Source: Phycisphaerae bacterium
GTDB lineage: Bacteria > Planctomycetota > Phycisphaerae > SM23-33
Assembly (NCBI GenBank): GCA_030745875.1
Contig: JASLNT010000090.1
Coordinates: 102,604 to 166,603 of the forward strand
Reading direction: 5' to 3'
Length of the DNA stretch: 64,000 nucleotides
Position 1 is the stretch's first letter. Every line of letters begins with the position of its first letter. The notes beneath the pieces were generated by a model, which was not told the origin of the DNA, did no database searches, and saw only the letters and a program-made list of their open reading frames with translations. The translations under genes were made by a program, and so were the position numbers. Positions 43,212 to 52,405 of the stretch are shown one piece after another.

Positions 43212-43916
43212 ATGGAATCGGTTATTCATCTCGATGCAGTCAGCAAGATCTACCACGTAGGCGTCGGCGTGACTGCTCTGGACAATGTCGATCTGGTTGT
43301 TCCGGATGGTCAGTATGTGGCTATTATGGGCTCCAGCGGTTCGGGCAAGAGCACCATGCTGAACCTTCTGGGATGTTTGGATCGTCCCACTGCGGGCAAA
43401 TACTATCTTGGCGGCGACGATGTCTCGACCTTTTCGGACAATCGGCTCTCCGAGATCCGCAACACGAGGCTGGGCTTTGTCTTTCAGTCGTTCAATCTCA
43501 TATCCTGGATGACTGTCACGCAGAACATTGAAATACCCCTCTTCTACAAAGGCGTTTCGCGATCGCAACGTTACCGGAAAAGCGCTGAGTTGGCCGATAT
43601 GGTCGGTCTGGGAGACCGTCTGGACCATCGCCCAAGCCAGTTGTCAGGCGGGCAGATGCAGCGAGTTGCGATCGCCAGGGCGCTGTCCAACGATCCGATG
43701 GTGCTCCTGGCCGACGAACCCACTGGAAACCTCGACACTCATACCGGCGAGGAGATTATGGAGCTTTTCGCCGAACTCAATGCGCGCGGCAGGACCATCC
43801 TTATGGTTACGCACGAACCGCATATAGCCGCCCACGCCGATCGCGTAATCACGCTTAGGGACGGACAAGTTGAGTCGGATGTATTGGACTACAAGGCGGA
43901 TGAACACCATGGGTAA
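43212..43916 (+). CDS. ABC transporter ATPase (MacB/LolD type)
   Basis: The 234 residues contain Walker A (GSSGSGKST at 40-48), the Q-loop FVFQSFNLI, the signature LSGGQMQRV at 144-152, Walker [13 protein letters not shown] (165-175) and the H-loop MVTHEP. The sequence is that of the LolD/MacB/FtsE branch, which powers mechanotransmission rather than substrate channelling. The ATG follows the previous stop directly, and the gene overlaps the permease gene by eight bases. Cytoplasmic, forming a complex with the next protein. Confidence 0.95.
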   Translation: MESVIHLDAVSKIYHVGVGVTALDNVDLVVPDGQYVAIMGSSGSGKSTMLNLLGCLDRPTAGKYYLGGDDVSTFSDNRLSEIRNTRLGFVFQSFNLISWMTVTQNIEIPLFYKGVSRSQRYRKSAELADMVGLGDRLDHRPSQLSGGQMQRVAIARALSNDPMVLLADEPTGNLDTHTGEEIMELFAELNARGRTILMVTHEPHIAAHADRVITLRDGQVESDVLDYKADEHHG

Positions 43917-45174
43917 ACTGCTGGACATCATTCTCCTGGCGATGCACAGCCTTAGCGTACACCTGGTTCGTTCGGGGCTGACTATGCTGGGAATAGTCTT
44001 TGGCGTATGCAGCGTCAGCGTGATGCTCGCGATACAAACCGGAGCCAGCAAGGAGGCTCAGGAAAAACTCAGTGTTCTGGGCAGCAACAACGTAATCATG
44101 AATTCGATAGAGCCCGCCCGGGAGACCAGCAGCGGGGGCGGTCCGAGTCAGGGAGTCAAGCTCAAGCGTTTTGGCATCAAACATAGAGATATCAAGTGCA
44201 TTGTGGAGAATGTTCCAGGGGTCGAAGATTACGCGACAGTACATAAAGTAAAACTGAGGTACTACTGCGTATCCGACCAGAAACGCTACTCGCTGGTCAT
44301 GGGAGTTACTCCGAATTACCGAGACATCCTCAATCTGCGAATTTCACAGGGGCGATTCATATCAGACGTAGACATGCTCCACAAGCAGCCGTACTGCGTC
44401 ATAACCGAAACGCTGGCCAGGAAGGCGTTCAGATGTGAAAACCCAATCGGACAAACGATCCAACTGAAAGGCCAACCGTTCGATGTGATCGGCGTGATAG
44501 ATTACATCCCGTCCAAACTGGGAATTAGCGAAGAAGACATCCCAATCTTCATCCCAAAAACGACCAAAGTGGGCAAGTTCGGCGAGATCAATGTTAACTG
44601 GCACGATCACCAGATGACATCCGAGGACGTTGAGGTCGACCAGCTTATTCTTCGCATGAAGGACGAATCGGCTGTTATTAGGGCCGGTCCCGTAATTAGA
44701 TCCATCATGGAAAAGAATCACGATAAGCTTGAGTACGCTATCATGATTCCACTGAAGCTGATTCAAGCAAAAGCCGCCCAGCAGCGAATATGGGACATGA
44801 TTTTCCTGGTGATCGCTTCGATATCGTTGATTGTGGGCGGGATCGGCATCATGAACATCATGCTGGCAAGCGTCACTGAGCGAACCAGGGAGATTGGCGT
44901 CCGCCGTGCGCTGGGCGCCAAGAAGAGCGACATTATCATACAGTTCCTTTTCGAGGCGATGGCAATGACGACAATCGGCGGATTGATCGGCGTGATAATC
45001 GGTTATTTCCTCCCGCCGATGCTTAAAGATACGTTCGACATCACCCCTATTGTGTCCGTTCCGATGCTGATAGGTCCTTTCTTTATGGCGGTGGCGGTGG
45101 GGATTATCAGCGGGCTCTATCCGGCAAAGCGAGCGGCGGCTCTGGATCCGATAGAAGCCCTCCGCCACGAATAG
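43909..45174 (+). CDS. MacB-type ABC transporter permease
   Basis: The 421 residues have the MacB layout: a first membrane helix (RSGLTMLGIVFGVCSVSVMLA), a large periplasmic domain (about residues 60-290), and three C-terminal helices (MIFLVIASISLIVGGIGIMN; TTIGGLIGVIIGYFLPPML; FFMAVAVGIISGLYPAKRAA). The coupling motif TERTREIGVRRALGA precedes the second of these. The ATG at 43909 has AAGGCGG at good distance; one at 43900 is too close to it. Together with the three preceding genes it forms a tripartite exporter for an unknown substrate, perhaps a peptide, lipid or siderophore. Confidence 0.94.
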   Translation: MGKLLDIILLAMHSLSVHLVRSGLTMLGIVFGVCSVSVMLAIQTGASKEAQEKLSVLGSNNVIMNSIEPARETSSGGGPSQGVKLKRFGIKHRDIKCIVENVPGVEDYATVHKVKLRYYCVSDQKRYSLVMGVTPNYRDILNLRISQGRFISDVDMLHKQPYCVITETLARKAFRCENPIGQTIQLKGQPFDVIGVIDYIPSKLGISEEDIPIFIPKTTKVGKFGEINVNWHDHQMTSEDVEVDQLILRMKDESAVIRAGPVIRSIMEKNHDKLEYAIMIPLKLIQAKAAQQRIWDMIFLVIASISLIVGGIGIMNIMLASVTERTREIGVRRALGAKKSDIIIQFLFEAMAMTTIGGLIGVIIGYFLPPMLKDTFDITPIVSVPMLIGPFFMAVAVGIISGLYPAKRAAALDPIEALRHE

Positions 45175-45186
45175 CGCGCCGGTTGT

Positions 45187-46968
45187 CTATTTGCTCGCGC
45201 CAAACGCCTTCCATTCGGCGTCGAGCGCCTTGATCTCGCCCCGTCCGGCATGCACCAGTACGCGGTATTTCACTGTCAGCGTTTTGCCCGCCTGAATTGT
45301 GAATGGCTCGTCAAACAGCGGGGCCGATGAGAAGTTGTTCTTCTTCGGTCCCTTCTTGGATACGTACCATTGCGTGGGGTGTCTCAGGTTCGACGGATGG
45401 TCGAGTATTGCGATTCCAGCCGGACGTCCGCCCGGGGTCATCGCGCTGAAATCCGCCCAGCGAGCCTTCTGACCGTGTGCGTGGGCGTCCTGCTTCGATT
45501 CGCTGTTGAGCACTTTGAAGTCCGTCAGATTCTCCGCCAGACGCGCCGAAAGTCCCGCGTAACCGCCCCAGCTCTTCCCTCCTTTCTGACCGGATGGAGG
45601 CGTGCGGTCGAGTACTACGTCCTTATCGCATGCGGTGAAACTGCACAGCCAGTCGATGCGGTAGTCGCCTTTCGTGTCCGGCGCGGTGACGGTGATGAGG
45701 CGTTTTTCCGTGAGGACCGCGGGATTCCGGGGGGGATGGTAGCTCAGAGTCATTTCGATCCGCGCCGAATGGTCCTCGGCCGGTGTGACTTTCACCTCCG
45801 TCGCCTCGGTCAGGCCCTGACCCAGACCGGTCTTGCGATCCTCCTCCCAGTAGTTCACTTTGTTGATGTACTTCCACGAGAACCACAGCGCGCGATGCCA
45901 CATGTGATCCGGCGGGCGGAACCACGTGAGTACTGTCCCGTCGAGCAGGCTTACCGGATGGAAGCACGGCTTGACGCCCTTGCCGAGGTCATAGTTGAAT
46001 CGCCATACGATCTTGTCGCCGTTGAGCAGTGTCAGCGAGTCGTCAGCCTTCTTCCAGGTGAGTTTATCGCTCTTGGGTTTGGCGTTGCTCGGTGTTGCGT
46101 CGCATTTCACATCTCCCAGTGCGAACTGGATTCCGTCGAGATAATGCTTCAGAACCGCCGGCGTCCAGAACACCGGGTGATCGTGCCCGAGCGAACAGTA
46201 GAACACGCGTCCTTTTCCGTAGTTTCGAATCCAACTTACCGCGTAGTCGTTGTCCTTCCGTCGCATCTTCTTCTTGTGACGGGGCGTCACGTTGGTCTTG
46301 TCCAGGTCAAGGCTCAACAGTATCCGCAGTTTCTTCCGCGTATACGGTCCGGTGAACTGGTATATCTCGTCGGTTATCTCGAAACTCTTGCCCTTGAATG
46401 CGGCGCACAGCGGGTGGTTCGGGTCGTCCAGCTTCACTGTCACCTTCTCGTGCCACGGGTGCCCGTCGAATATCCCGCCCAGCATCTCGGCGCCCTCAGG
46501 CCAGTCGAGCAGCCACTTCTTCGAGAAGTTGGTTGTCGCCGCGTGGACGCCCACCAAACCCTTGCCGCTCTTGACGAAGTCGATAACGTTCTTGCGAAGC
46601 ACGGGGTCCTTGAAGAAATCCATTCGGTTGGAGTTGTTGAAGCATATGGCGTCGAACTGCTTGAGGTTGTCGGCTTTGAAGACGGCGGGGTCCTTGCTGT
46701 GCACTACCGTGAACGCGCCGGTTTTGACGCCCATAAGTTCAATTGCTTTGGCTCCGTACGGTATCGCCGAATGCGAGAGCCCTTTACCGCGGTTGAACAC
46801 GAGCATTTTTCGCGGTCGGCTGGGTTTGGCGCTTGCTGTTTTGGGAATCGCGGTTTCGATCTTCTTGAGTTCCTCGGGCGATATTCCGTTAGCGATCGAG
46901 GCGGTCAGCCCGACAGATGTCAGAACCACCGCCCAAACGATTATTACTCGTGAAATTCGCGGTTTCAT
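45187..46968 (-). CDS. Exported ThuA-like / PmoA-like (DUF6807) fusion
   Basis: The 593-residue protein has an N-terminal signal peptide. Residues 52-280 form a ThuA-like domain of the glutamine-amidotransferase fold (LVFNRGKGLSHSAIPYGAKA, GLVGVHAATTNF and YCSLGHDHPVFW). Residues 300-590 match the PmoA/DUF6807 family (FHPVSLLDGTVLTWFRPPDH, MWHRALWFSWKYI and LDHPSNLRHPTQWY). The PmoA name is historical and no methane oxidation is implied. Such fusions are common in planctomycetes beside Gfo/Idh/MocA genes, as here (16 bases), and are linked to sugar or polyol use. AAGGAAG precedes the ATG. Confidence 0.88.
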   Translation of the reverse strand: MKPRISRVIIVWAVVLTSVGLTASIANGISPEELKKIETAIPKTASAKPSRPRKMLVFNRGKGLSHSAIPYGAKAIELMGVKTGAFTVVHSKDPAVFKADNLKQFDAICFNNSNRMDFFKDPVLRKNVIDFVKSGKGLVGVHAATTNFSKKWLLDWPEGAEMLGGIFDGHPWHEKVTVKLDDPNHPLCAAFKGKSFEITDEIYQFTGPYTRKKLRILLSLDLDKTNVTPRHKKKMRRKDNDYAVSWIRNYGKGRVFYCSLGHDHPVFWTPAVLKHYLDGIQFALGDVKCDATPSNAKPKSDKLTWKKADDSLTLLNGDKIVWRFNYDLGKGVKPCFHPVSLLDGTVLTWFRPPDHMWHRALWFSWKYINKVNYWEEDRKTGLGQGLTEATEVKVTPAEDHSARIEMTLSYHPPRNPAVLTEKRLITVTAPDTKGDYRIDWLCSFTACDKDVVLDRTPPSGQKGGKSWGGYAGLSARLAENLTDFKVLNSESKQDAHAHGQKARWADFSAMTPGGRPAGIAILDHPSNLRHPTQWYVSKKGPKKNNFSSAPLFDEPFTIQAGKTLTVKYRVLVHAGRGEIKALDAEWKAFGASK

Positions 46969-46984
46969 CGTGCTTCCTTCTTTC

Positions 46985-48334
46985 TTACATGCTCCAGGGC
47001 TGTCGCATCGCCCGCGACAGCATTGCGTTGGCCTGTCGATCGTTCTCGAATCGCCGCAGCTTGGCGTTCCAGCGCAACTTGCGCCCGAGTTGCACGGTCA
47101 GGGCGCTGATCTGGCAGATTGTATCGACCGCAAGCGCCGAATCGATATTGCTGATAGTCTCTTTTCGCGTTCTGGCGCAATCCAGGAAATTCTTCGCGTG
47201 GTTGGTGCTCTTGTAGAGTCGCGGTTCGTCAGGCGAGAATGTGGATTGAGGCAGGTCTGCGGGATTGGTGTTTATTCGTCCGCGATTAACATGCACCCAG
47301 CCGTCGTCGCCTTCGAAGCCTGTCCCGTGGCCGGAAACGCGTCCGTAACGTCCGGTCCAGCGTTTCGCCCCGGACGGGCCGCAGAAGTTCAGTTTTACGC
47401 CTGTATCGTACTTGACGGTCAGTTCCCAGTCGACGGCGGTGTCGCAGACGCCCGAAGTAGGGAACTTGCCGGAGCCTTCGATTTCGAACGATCCGCTCAG
47501 CCCGTCCGGTGCGCCCCACAAGGCGATGTCCAGCGGATGTACGCCCCATCCGGATATCCACCCGACGCAGTAATCCGAGATGAAAGGCCATATCTTGAAC
47601 CCATCGCCTTGTTCGAACCGGTTGGTGCATCGCCCCTTAGTGTGCGGGGACATCGGCGCGGGCCCGACCCACATTTCATAATCCAGCCACTCCGGCGGGG
47701 CGGTGAGTTCCGTTGATCCGCCTGAATTGCTGCCGGGGCTCCAGACGTTAATCTCGCGCACAGGCCCGATTCGTCCGCTCCGAACCAACTCGCAGGCCGT
47801 TCGGAATCTCGCATCCGATCGCTGCTGCGTACCGAACTGGAAAACGCACTGGTATCTCTTGACCGCCTCGTCGAGCGCCCAGGCCTCAGCCATGCTCACG
47901 CCGATGGGTTTCTCCAGGTAGACATCCTTGCCCGCCCTGGCCGCGGCGAGAGCGATCGTTACGTGCCAGTGGTCCGGGGTTGCGATGAGGACCGCGTCGA
48001 TATCGTTCCGGGAGATCAAATCCCGAAAGTCTTTGAATGTCCTGCAGGCCCTTGTCCCGTTGGAGCGGTCTACTTTTTCTCTAGCCAGCGCAAGTCTATG
48101 TTCGTTAACGTCGCAGACGGCCGTTACGCAGCAAGCATCCTGGTTCAGGAATCCCCCCATTACCGCCGAGCCTCGATTCCCGACTCCAACGCAGCCGAGG
48201 CTTATCTTGTCGCTCGTCGGTGTCTTGCCTGCTCGTGCGATAACCGAAGGGGAGACAATATACGGGAGGGCGAGGGCCCCGGAGGTCGAGGTCCTTATGA
48301 ACTGTCGACGGCTTAGCGGTCCTGACGATGGCAT
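46985..48334 (-). CDS. Tat-exported Gfo/Idh/MocA-family oxidoreductase
   Basis: The 449 residues begin with a Tat signal (SRRQFIRT at 8-15). The Rossmann NAD(P) motif is GCVGVGNRGSAVMGG. The family motifs follow: DAVLIATPDHWH, then VYLEKPIGVSMAEA with the catalytic Lys. The C-terminal alpha/beta half contains DYCVGWISGWGVHPLDIA. The protein is probably exported folded with its cofactor. The substrate is likely a sugar or inositol derivative. It precedes the ThuA/PmoA-like gene by 16 bases. The start lacks an obvious ribosome-binding site, but the Tat motif supports it. Confidence 0.9.
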   Translation of the reverse strand: MPSSGPLSRRQFIRTSTSGALALPYIVSPSVIARAGKTPTSDKISLGCVGVGNRGSAVMGGFLNQDACCVTAVCDVNEHRLALAREKVDRSNGTRACRTFKDFRDLISRNDIDAVLIATPDHWHVTIALAAARAGKDVYLEKPIGVSMAEAWALDEAVKRYQCVFQFGTQQRSDARFRTACELVRSGRIGPVREINVWSPGSNSGGSTELTAPPEWLDYEMWVGPAPMSPHTKGRCTNRFEQGDGFKIWPFISDYCVGWISGWGVHPLDIALWGAPDGLSGSFEIEGSGKFPTSGVCDTAVDWELTVKYDTGVKLNFCGPSGAKRWTGRYGRVSGHGTGFEGDDGWVHVNRGRINTNPADLPQSTFSPDEPRLYKSTNHAKNFLDCARTRKETISNIDSALAVDTICQISALTVQLGRKLRWNAKLRRFENDRQANAMLSRAMRQPWSM

Positions 48335-48370
48335 TGACGAGTCTCACGCCCGCCAAGTCTTGATGGCGGT

Positions 48371-49249
48371 CTACTTCTGGAAGATTCCGGTGATTTCGAA
48401 CGGTATCTTCCGTATCTTTGATTCTGTGACGATAGTGACGACCAGGGAGGTTGGTTCGCTCTTGCCCGACAGGATGAAGGAGGCGGTGACCTTCCCTTTT
48501 TGCCCCAGCGGATCTCCGTCGCGTATCCTCGCCTGTCCGATCGTTTTTCCCTCCGCATCTATCGCCTTGATGGCCTCGATGAACGGCCCCTTGGGTCCGG
48601 CGACTCGGCGGAGGCAACTTAGCTCGACCGACAATTCCCTTTTGGAGTTTATCCGCATCGACGAAACGCGCGCTTTCAAACCGTCGGCGAGTTCGCGGAG
48701 CGTCTGGGAAACCGCCGCCGGCATGGATTTGTCGATGCGGCTGACTGCGACGACCACCGCGAGTTGAGTCTCCAGCCTGTCTATTCTGAATGGATTTGTC
48801 CGCAGGGCGAGTTTTCTTATCTCCACCTCAGCTACGCGCAGGTTCTTTGCGAGTCGCAGGATGGGCGTAAACGTGCCATTGCGATACTTCGGGGCCGACT
48901 TGCTGGATTTGGATGTGCTCTTGGGAGGGAGTCGTATGTCGCTTCCGCTGGCGGTCAGGGCTTTGAGCACCTTGATTTCCTCGGTTATCAGAACTCCGTC
49001 AACGTCTTCGGGTATCTTGCAGGATGCTTCGATGTTGACGTCGAAGGAGGATGGTTTTTTGGCGTTCCTTGCGAGGCTGACGTCGCAGTTCGATTCCAAT
49101 CGCGTGAGTTTCAGTTTGTATCCCCATTTTTCAAATATAACTCCGCGCGCTGCAACTGCGTTGAGTATTGATTTATTGTCGGCGTTCAGAAGGGCGGCTC
49201 CGATAGCCGTCACCAGAACAGCGAGTATCGCAATCCATTTCCTGGTCAT
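48371..49249 (-). CDS. Exported protein of unknown function
   Basis: The product has 292 residues. The ATG at 49249 follows GGGAGG and gives a signal segment KWIAILAVLVTAIGAALLNA. The rest is beta-rich with alternating hydrophobic and Lys/Arg residues, for example LKLTRLESNCDVSLARN and IRKIPFEITGIFQK, the latter close to the end. No catalytic motif or known domain is evident. Only two Cys lie outside the signal region. It lies between the YmdB-like and Gfo/Idh/MocA genes with short gaps on both sides. A periplasmic structural or binding role is possible. Confidence 0.75.
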   Translation of the reverse strand: MTRKWIAILAVLVTAIGAALLNADNKSILNAVAARGVIFEKWGYKLKLTRLESNCDVSLARNAKKPSSFDVNIEASCKIPEDVDGVLITEEIKVLKALTASGSDIRLPPKSTSKSSKSAPKYRNGTFTPILRLAKNLRVAEVEIRKLALRTNPFRIDRLETQLAVVVAVSRIDKSMPAAVSQTLRELADGLKARVSSMRINSKRELSVELSCLRRVAGPKGPFIEAIKAIDAEGKTIGQARIRDGDPLGQKGKVTASFILSGKSEPTSLVVTIVTESKIRKIPFEITGIFQK

Positions 49250-49314
49250 GCTTCGACCTCCCAAGCGGCGCGACCGCCGCTGGTTGTCGCGGCCGGCGCC
49301 GGCCGCTGATAGTT

Positions 49315-50121
49315 TTAGGAATCGTCGTGCGTTTCGTGACGGACTTCGATGCGGCGTATTGATTGAGCCCGTCCGGTATCGGGATCTACGGACACCAATA
49401 CGCCGGATATTCTAGCATCTTCAGAGGCTACTTCAAAGCGAACGGGCATTGAGGTCGTCAGCGCCGACAACACCCGGTCCTTTCGCCTGCCCAGAACGCT
49501 GTCGTACGGTCCGGTCATTCCCAGATCGCTTACGTGTGCCGTGCCCATCGGAAGGATGCGGTAGTCTGCGGTCGGGATGTGCGTGTGCGTTCCGAATACG
49601 ATGCTGGCCCGTCCGTCGAGATGCCATCCCATTGCAATCTTTTCGCTGGAGGCCTCGGCGTGGAAATCGATCACTCGAACTTTGACGTCCGCGGGGATTT
49701 CTCCCAGAACACGATCGGCTGCGTCCCAGGGCGAATCGTTGGCGCCCATGTACATTTGGCCCAGAAAGCATGCGACGGCGACCTGTACGTCCCCGGATTT
49801 GGTCGGTACGACGGTCCACGTTTTGCCCACCGCTCTGGGCGACAAATTGGCCGGCCGCACTATCCTGTCTGATGTGCGCAGTGTGCTGAGGATGTCGTTC
49901 TTGCGGTACACGTGGTCGCCCATCGTCATCACGTCCACGCCGTAGTTGCGGAGCTTACCAAATATCTGGGGCGTCAGCCCGCTGCCGCCGGCGGCGTTTT
50001 CGGGATTGCACACCACCAGATCAACCTTGTGTTCAACGATTAGATTGCCCAAATGGTCAGCCAGCACGGATCTTCCCGGCTTGCCGACAACATCACCGAT
50101 ACAGAGTATATTGATTGACAT
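49315..50121 (-). CDS. YmdB-like metallophosphoesterase (TIGR00282 family)
   Basis: The 268-residue enzyme has the family's motifs: NILCIGDVVGKPGR, CNPENAAGGSGLTP, MTMGDHVYRKND (in place of the usual GNH), IDFHAEASSEKIAMGW, VFGTHTHIPTADYRILP and DLGMTGPYDSVLG. These supply the two-metal site. Bacillus YmdB is a 2',3'-cyclic nucleotide phosphodiesterase that influences biofilm and motility gene expression. The protein is cytoplasmic and first in a minus-strand run of four genes. Its start lies about 210 bases from that of the divergent 103-residue protein. Confidence 0.92.
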   Translation of the reverse strand: MSINILCIGDVVGKPGRSVLADHLGNLIVEHKVDLVVCNPENAAGGSGLTPQIFGKLRNYGVDVMTMGDHVYRKNDILSTLRTSDRIVRPANLSPRAVGKTWTVVPTKSGDVQVAVACFLGQMYMGANDSPWDAADRVLGEIPADVKVRVIDFHAEASSEKIAMGWHLDGRASIVFGTHTHIPTADYRILPMGTAHVSDLGMTGPYDSVLGRRKDRVLSALTTSMPVRFEVASEDARISGVLVSVDPDTGRAQSIRRIEVRHETHDDS

Positions 50122-50332
50122 TCAGTGTCCATTCCCAGCCCCCGCATCGGGGCATTATATGATATTGAGGCGACGGCGTGGTAGGCAAAAGATAATCCGG
50201 GTTTACGCCGAGTCAATAACGTTGGGCCATTGCATTGCTATGGCGGACATTGGTACTATACCGTCAGGCCGCTGCAGTGTTCCTGTTGCGACGGGAGATC
50301 AGTGGCGATTAGAGACCACGGAGTCGACAAAA

Positions 50333-50644
50333 ATGATACAGTGTAGCGAGTGCGAGTTTTTTCAGCGTAGCGAAAGCGGGGAGATATCCTTTCTCTGCGA
50401 TCCTTTCTCCACCATAAAAGAACCCCAGTGCCTGCAGAAATGGCAATTGATAAAGATCAACCAGATGGTCTCCGGATACCAGGCGACTTTGAAGTACTAC
50501 CAGAAACTCGCTCCCATGCAGGAGAAGATGTTCGGATACATGGAGAAGGAGATGGACGGTATGAACGAAGCCGACAAGTGGAAAGTCGACGACGAAGATG
50601 ATGACGATCAGGATTGGGGTCCCGTCGATGACGATACGTTCTGA
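50333..50644 (+). CDS. Small acidic-tailed Cys protein, unknown function
   Basis: The 103-residue protein starts at the ATG nine bases after GGAG; an in-frame ATG at 50240 is a weaker alternative. The N-terminus reads MIQCSECEFFQRSESGEISF, then LCDPFSTIKEPQCLQKWQL, giving four Cys that could bind zinc. A helical middle follows, and the C-terminus is strongly acidic (DDEDDDDQDWGPVDDD). I do not know the family. Similar short proteins with a CxxC head and acidic tail are often hypothetical in planctomycetes (from memory). Convergent with the RDD protein gene. Confidence 0.7.
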   Translation: MIQCSECEFFQRSESGEISFLCDPFSTIKEPQCLQKWQLIKINQMVSGYQATLKYYQKLAPMQEKMFGYMEKEMDGMNEADKWKVDDEDDDDQDWGPVDDDTF

Positions 50645-50665
50645 TTTTCCTCGGACCCGCTTTGG

Positions 50666-52405
50666 TTAGAGTTCTTCCGGGGGATCTTCGGAGGCGTGCG
50701 ACGAATCGTCGGGATTCGGGCGAGTAGCTTTTTCGACCACGACCGTTCTGGCGACGATATCTCCAACGCGTTGGCGCGTTTGCGTCAGCAGCGGTATGAA
50801 CACGGAGATGATAATAATAGGCCGGCTCAGTTCGACCGGTCTGATGAGGTTCCGCAGTATCGCCTGGCGCATTGTCGGTTTGGTCCCGTCGGCCGACGTC
50901 ACCTTCAGACGCATCGCCACCTTGCCCAGGGTGGCGCCGAACACCCCTTCCATTATCGAGCCGTATATGACCCATAAAACGGTTGACCCCAACGTGCACA
51001 GGAGCAGTTCGATTGGCGCATCCTGTTGGTCGATCAGAGCCCATAGTCCCTCGTAGATGTCGTCCGCCGTCATGTCCGGGCGAACCAACGTGATTGCCAA
51101 GATCGCAAGAATGGAGAAAATCGCACTGTCGATAAGCAGGGCGACAAGCCGTTTAGGAAGGAATCCGGGTATGATCTCGGCCGGCAGGATCATGGGTCCG
51201 ACCGGATTTTTCTGCCGGCTAAAAAGGATGAAGCCCAGCAGCAGGATCGGTATCGCCCAGAAGAATTGTTCGATTATCGCGCGAATGTCGAACGCGGGTG
51301 CTTCTTTGAGCAGCTCCTTTACCTCTCTGTTTTCTGCGACCGTTCCGTTGAGGTCGACCAGGGCGCATCGGTAGTTCTCCTTGCCGCGCCAAAGCAGTAC
51401 GAGTTGACTTTCGGACGATTCCCCGAGCGAGCAGACCTCCGGTGCGGAATCTCCCGGTACGGTTAGAGGGCGACCTTGATGTTCTATGATCTGAGGTTTG
51501 GTTGCGATTTCGCCAGCCTGCAGCTCGTGGATGGCAATGCTGACCCCGACCGCTTCGGGCGGGGACGGCGCAGTTGTAGAGGCGGGGGTCCAATCCGCAG
51601 GAGCAATTGTGACCAACACGGGCCTGTCCCGAATCGTGCTGACAGCCAGGGCCTGCTGCGGTTTGTCCGGAAGGGTGACTTTCTTCCAAACGGTCTTCTT
51701 TGCTGTTGTGTCCCAAGCCAGAAGTTGGGCGAGCTTGTCCTCGCCGACCAGCAGGATATACACCCAGTTGCCCGCCGCTGCGGCCGAGATGCGGGCTCTG
51801 ACCGCTCCGGGCACATCGTCGATTTCGTCCAACTGCGTCCACTGTCCCTCGATGGTCTGGAGAATGGTCAGCGTGGAGTGCTTCTGGTCAGGCTGGCTGG
51901 CGGTGGTTGCGGTCGACAGCTTGTCCCTTTCGTTAGGAACCACGGCGATGAATCCGGGAGAGTTTGACTTGCCCAACGGCGGGACCTGGCAGAGGGCGGC
52001 TGGCGGAGTCCTCAAAGGCCACTTGGCTCCGGGGCTCATTCCGCGGAGGATCATTTTGTCGTCCTGGGAAACCGAGAATACCGTGGTGTTCGGCGTTGTT
52101 CCGCCCGAGACAACATGGAGGCGTCGGTCGGCGGACACCACAGCGGTGGGTTTTCCGGAGAATCGCGCCAGCGTCCGCCACTTACCGCCCGGTATCCGGA
52201 TGACCAGGTCGAACTTGTCGGCGTCCTTGCCCTGCCCGGCGCGGACCACCCACAACACCTCCCTTTCACCGGTCATGAGAATTCGTTCGGCGCTCCGTGA
52301 AGGCGATGACTCTGCGCCTGTCGCAACGCTTCCAATCGCGGTCGCCGTCAGAAACGCCGCCGCAAGCAGCCCAACAAACCGCCGGTGTCCGGGCGATGAA
52401 TTCAT
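50666..52405 (-). CDS. RDD-family membrane protein with large exported domain
   Basis: The 579-residue product has a signal peptide, then an exported beta-rich region (35-370) with propeller-like repeats (LVIRIPGGKWRTLARF, NWVYILLVGEDKLAQLLAW). One membrane helix follows (381-396), then an RDD domain (415-560) with RLVALLIDSAIF, the second helix LLLCTLGSTVLWVIYGSIM, GATLGKVAMRLKV and the later Arg of ILRNLIRPVEL. RDD proteins often handle ions or compatible solutes; the exported half may sense or bind something. The start overlaps the preceding lipoprotein stop (ATGA), so both are part of the six-gene run. Confidence 0.85.
   Translation of the reverse strand: MNSSPGHRRFVGLLAAAFLTATAIGSVATGAESSPSRSAERILMTGEREVLWVVRAGQGKDADKFDLVIRIPGGKWRTLARFSGKPTAVVSADRRLHVVSGGTTPNTTVFSVSQDDKMILRGMSPGAKWPLRTPPAALCQVPPLGKSNSPGFIAVVPNERDKLSTATTASQPDQKHSTLTILQTIEGQWTQLDEIDDVPGAVRARISAAAAGNWVYILLVGEDKLAQLLAWDTTAKKTVWKKVTLPDKPQQALAVSTIRDRPVLVTIAPADWTPASTTAPSPPEAVGVSIAIHELQAGEIATKPQIIEHQGRPLTVPGDSAPEVCSLGESSESQLVLLWRGKENYRCALVDLNGTVAENREVKELLKEAPAFDIRAIIEQFFWAIPILLLGFILFSRQKNPVGPMILPAEIIPGFLPKRLVALLIDSAIFSILAILAITLVRPDMTADDIYEGLWALIDQQDAPIELLLCTLGSTVLWVIYGSIMEGVFGATLGKVAMRLKVTSADGTKPTMRQAILRNLIRPVELSRPIIIISVFIPLLTQTRQRVGDIVARTVVVEKATRPNPDDSSHASEDPPEEL

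Noticed and set aside
45370..46953. 527-codon plus-strand open frame opposite the ThuA/PmoA-like gene
   Set aside because: Its product shows no domain, while the minus-strand frame has clear motifs, a signal peptide and a ribosome-binding site. Long antisense frames are common in this GC-rich, codon-biased DNA.
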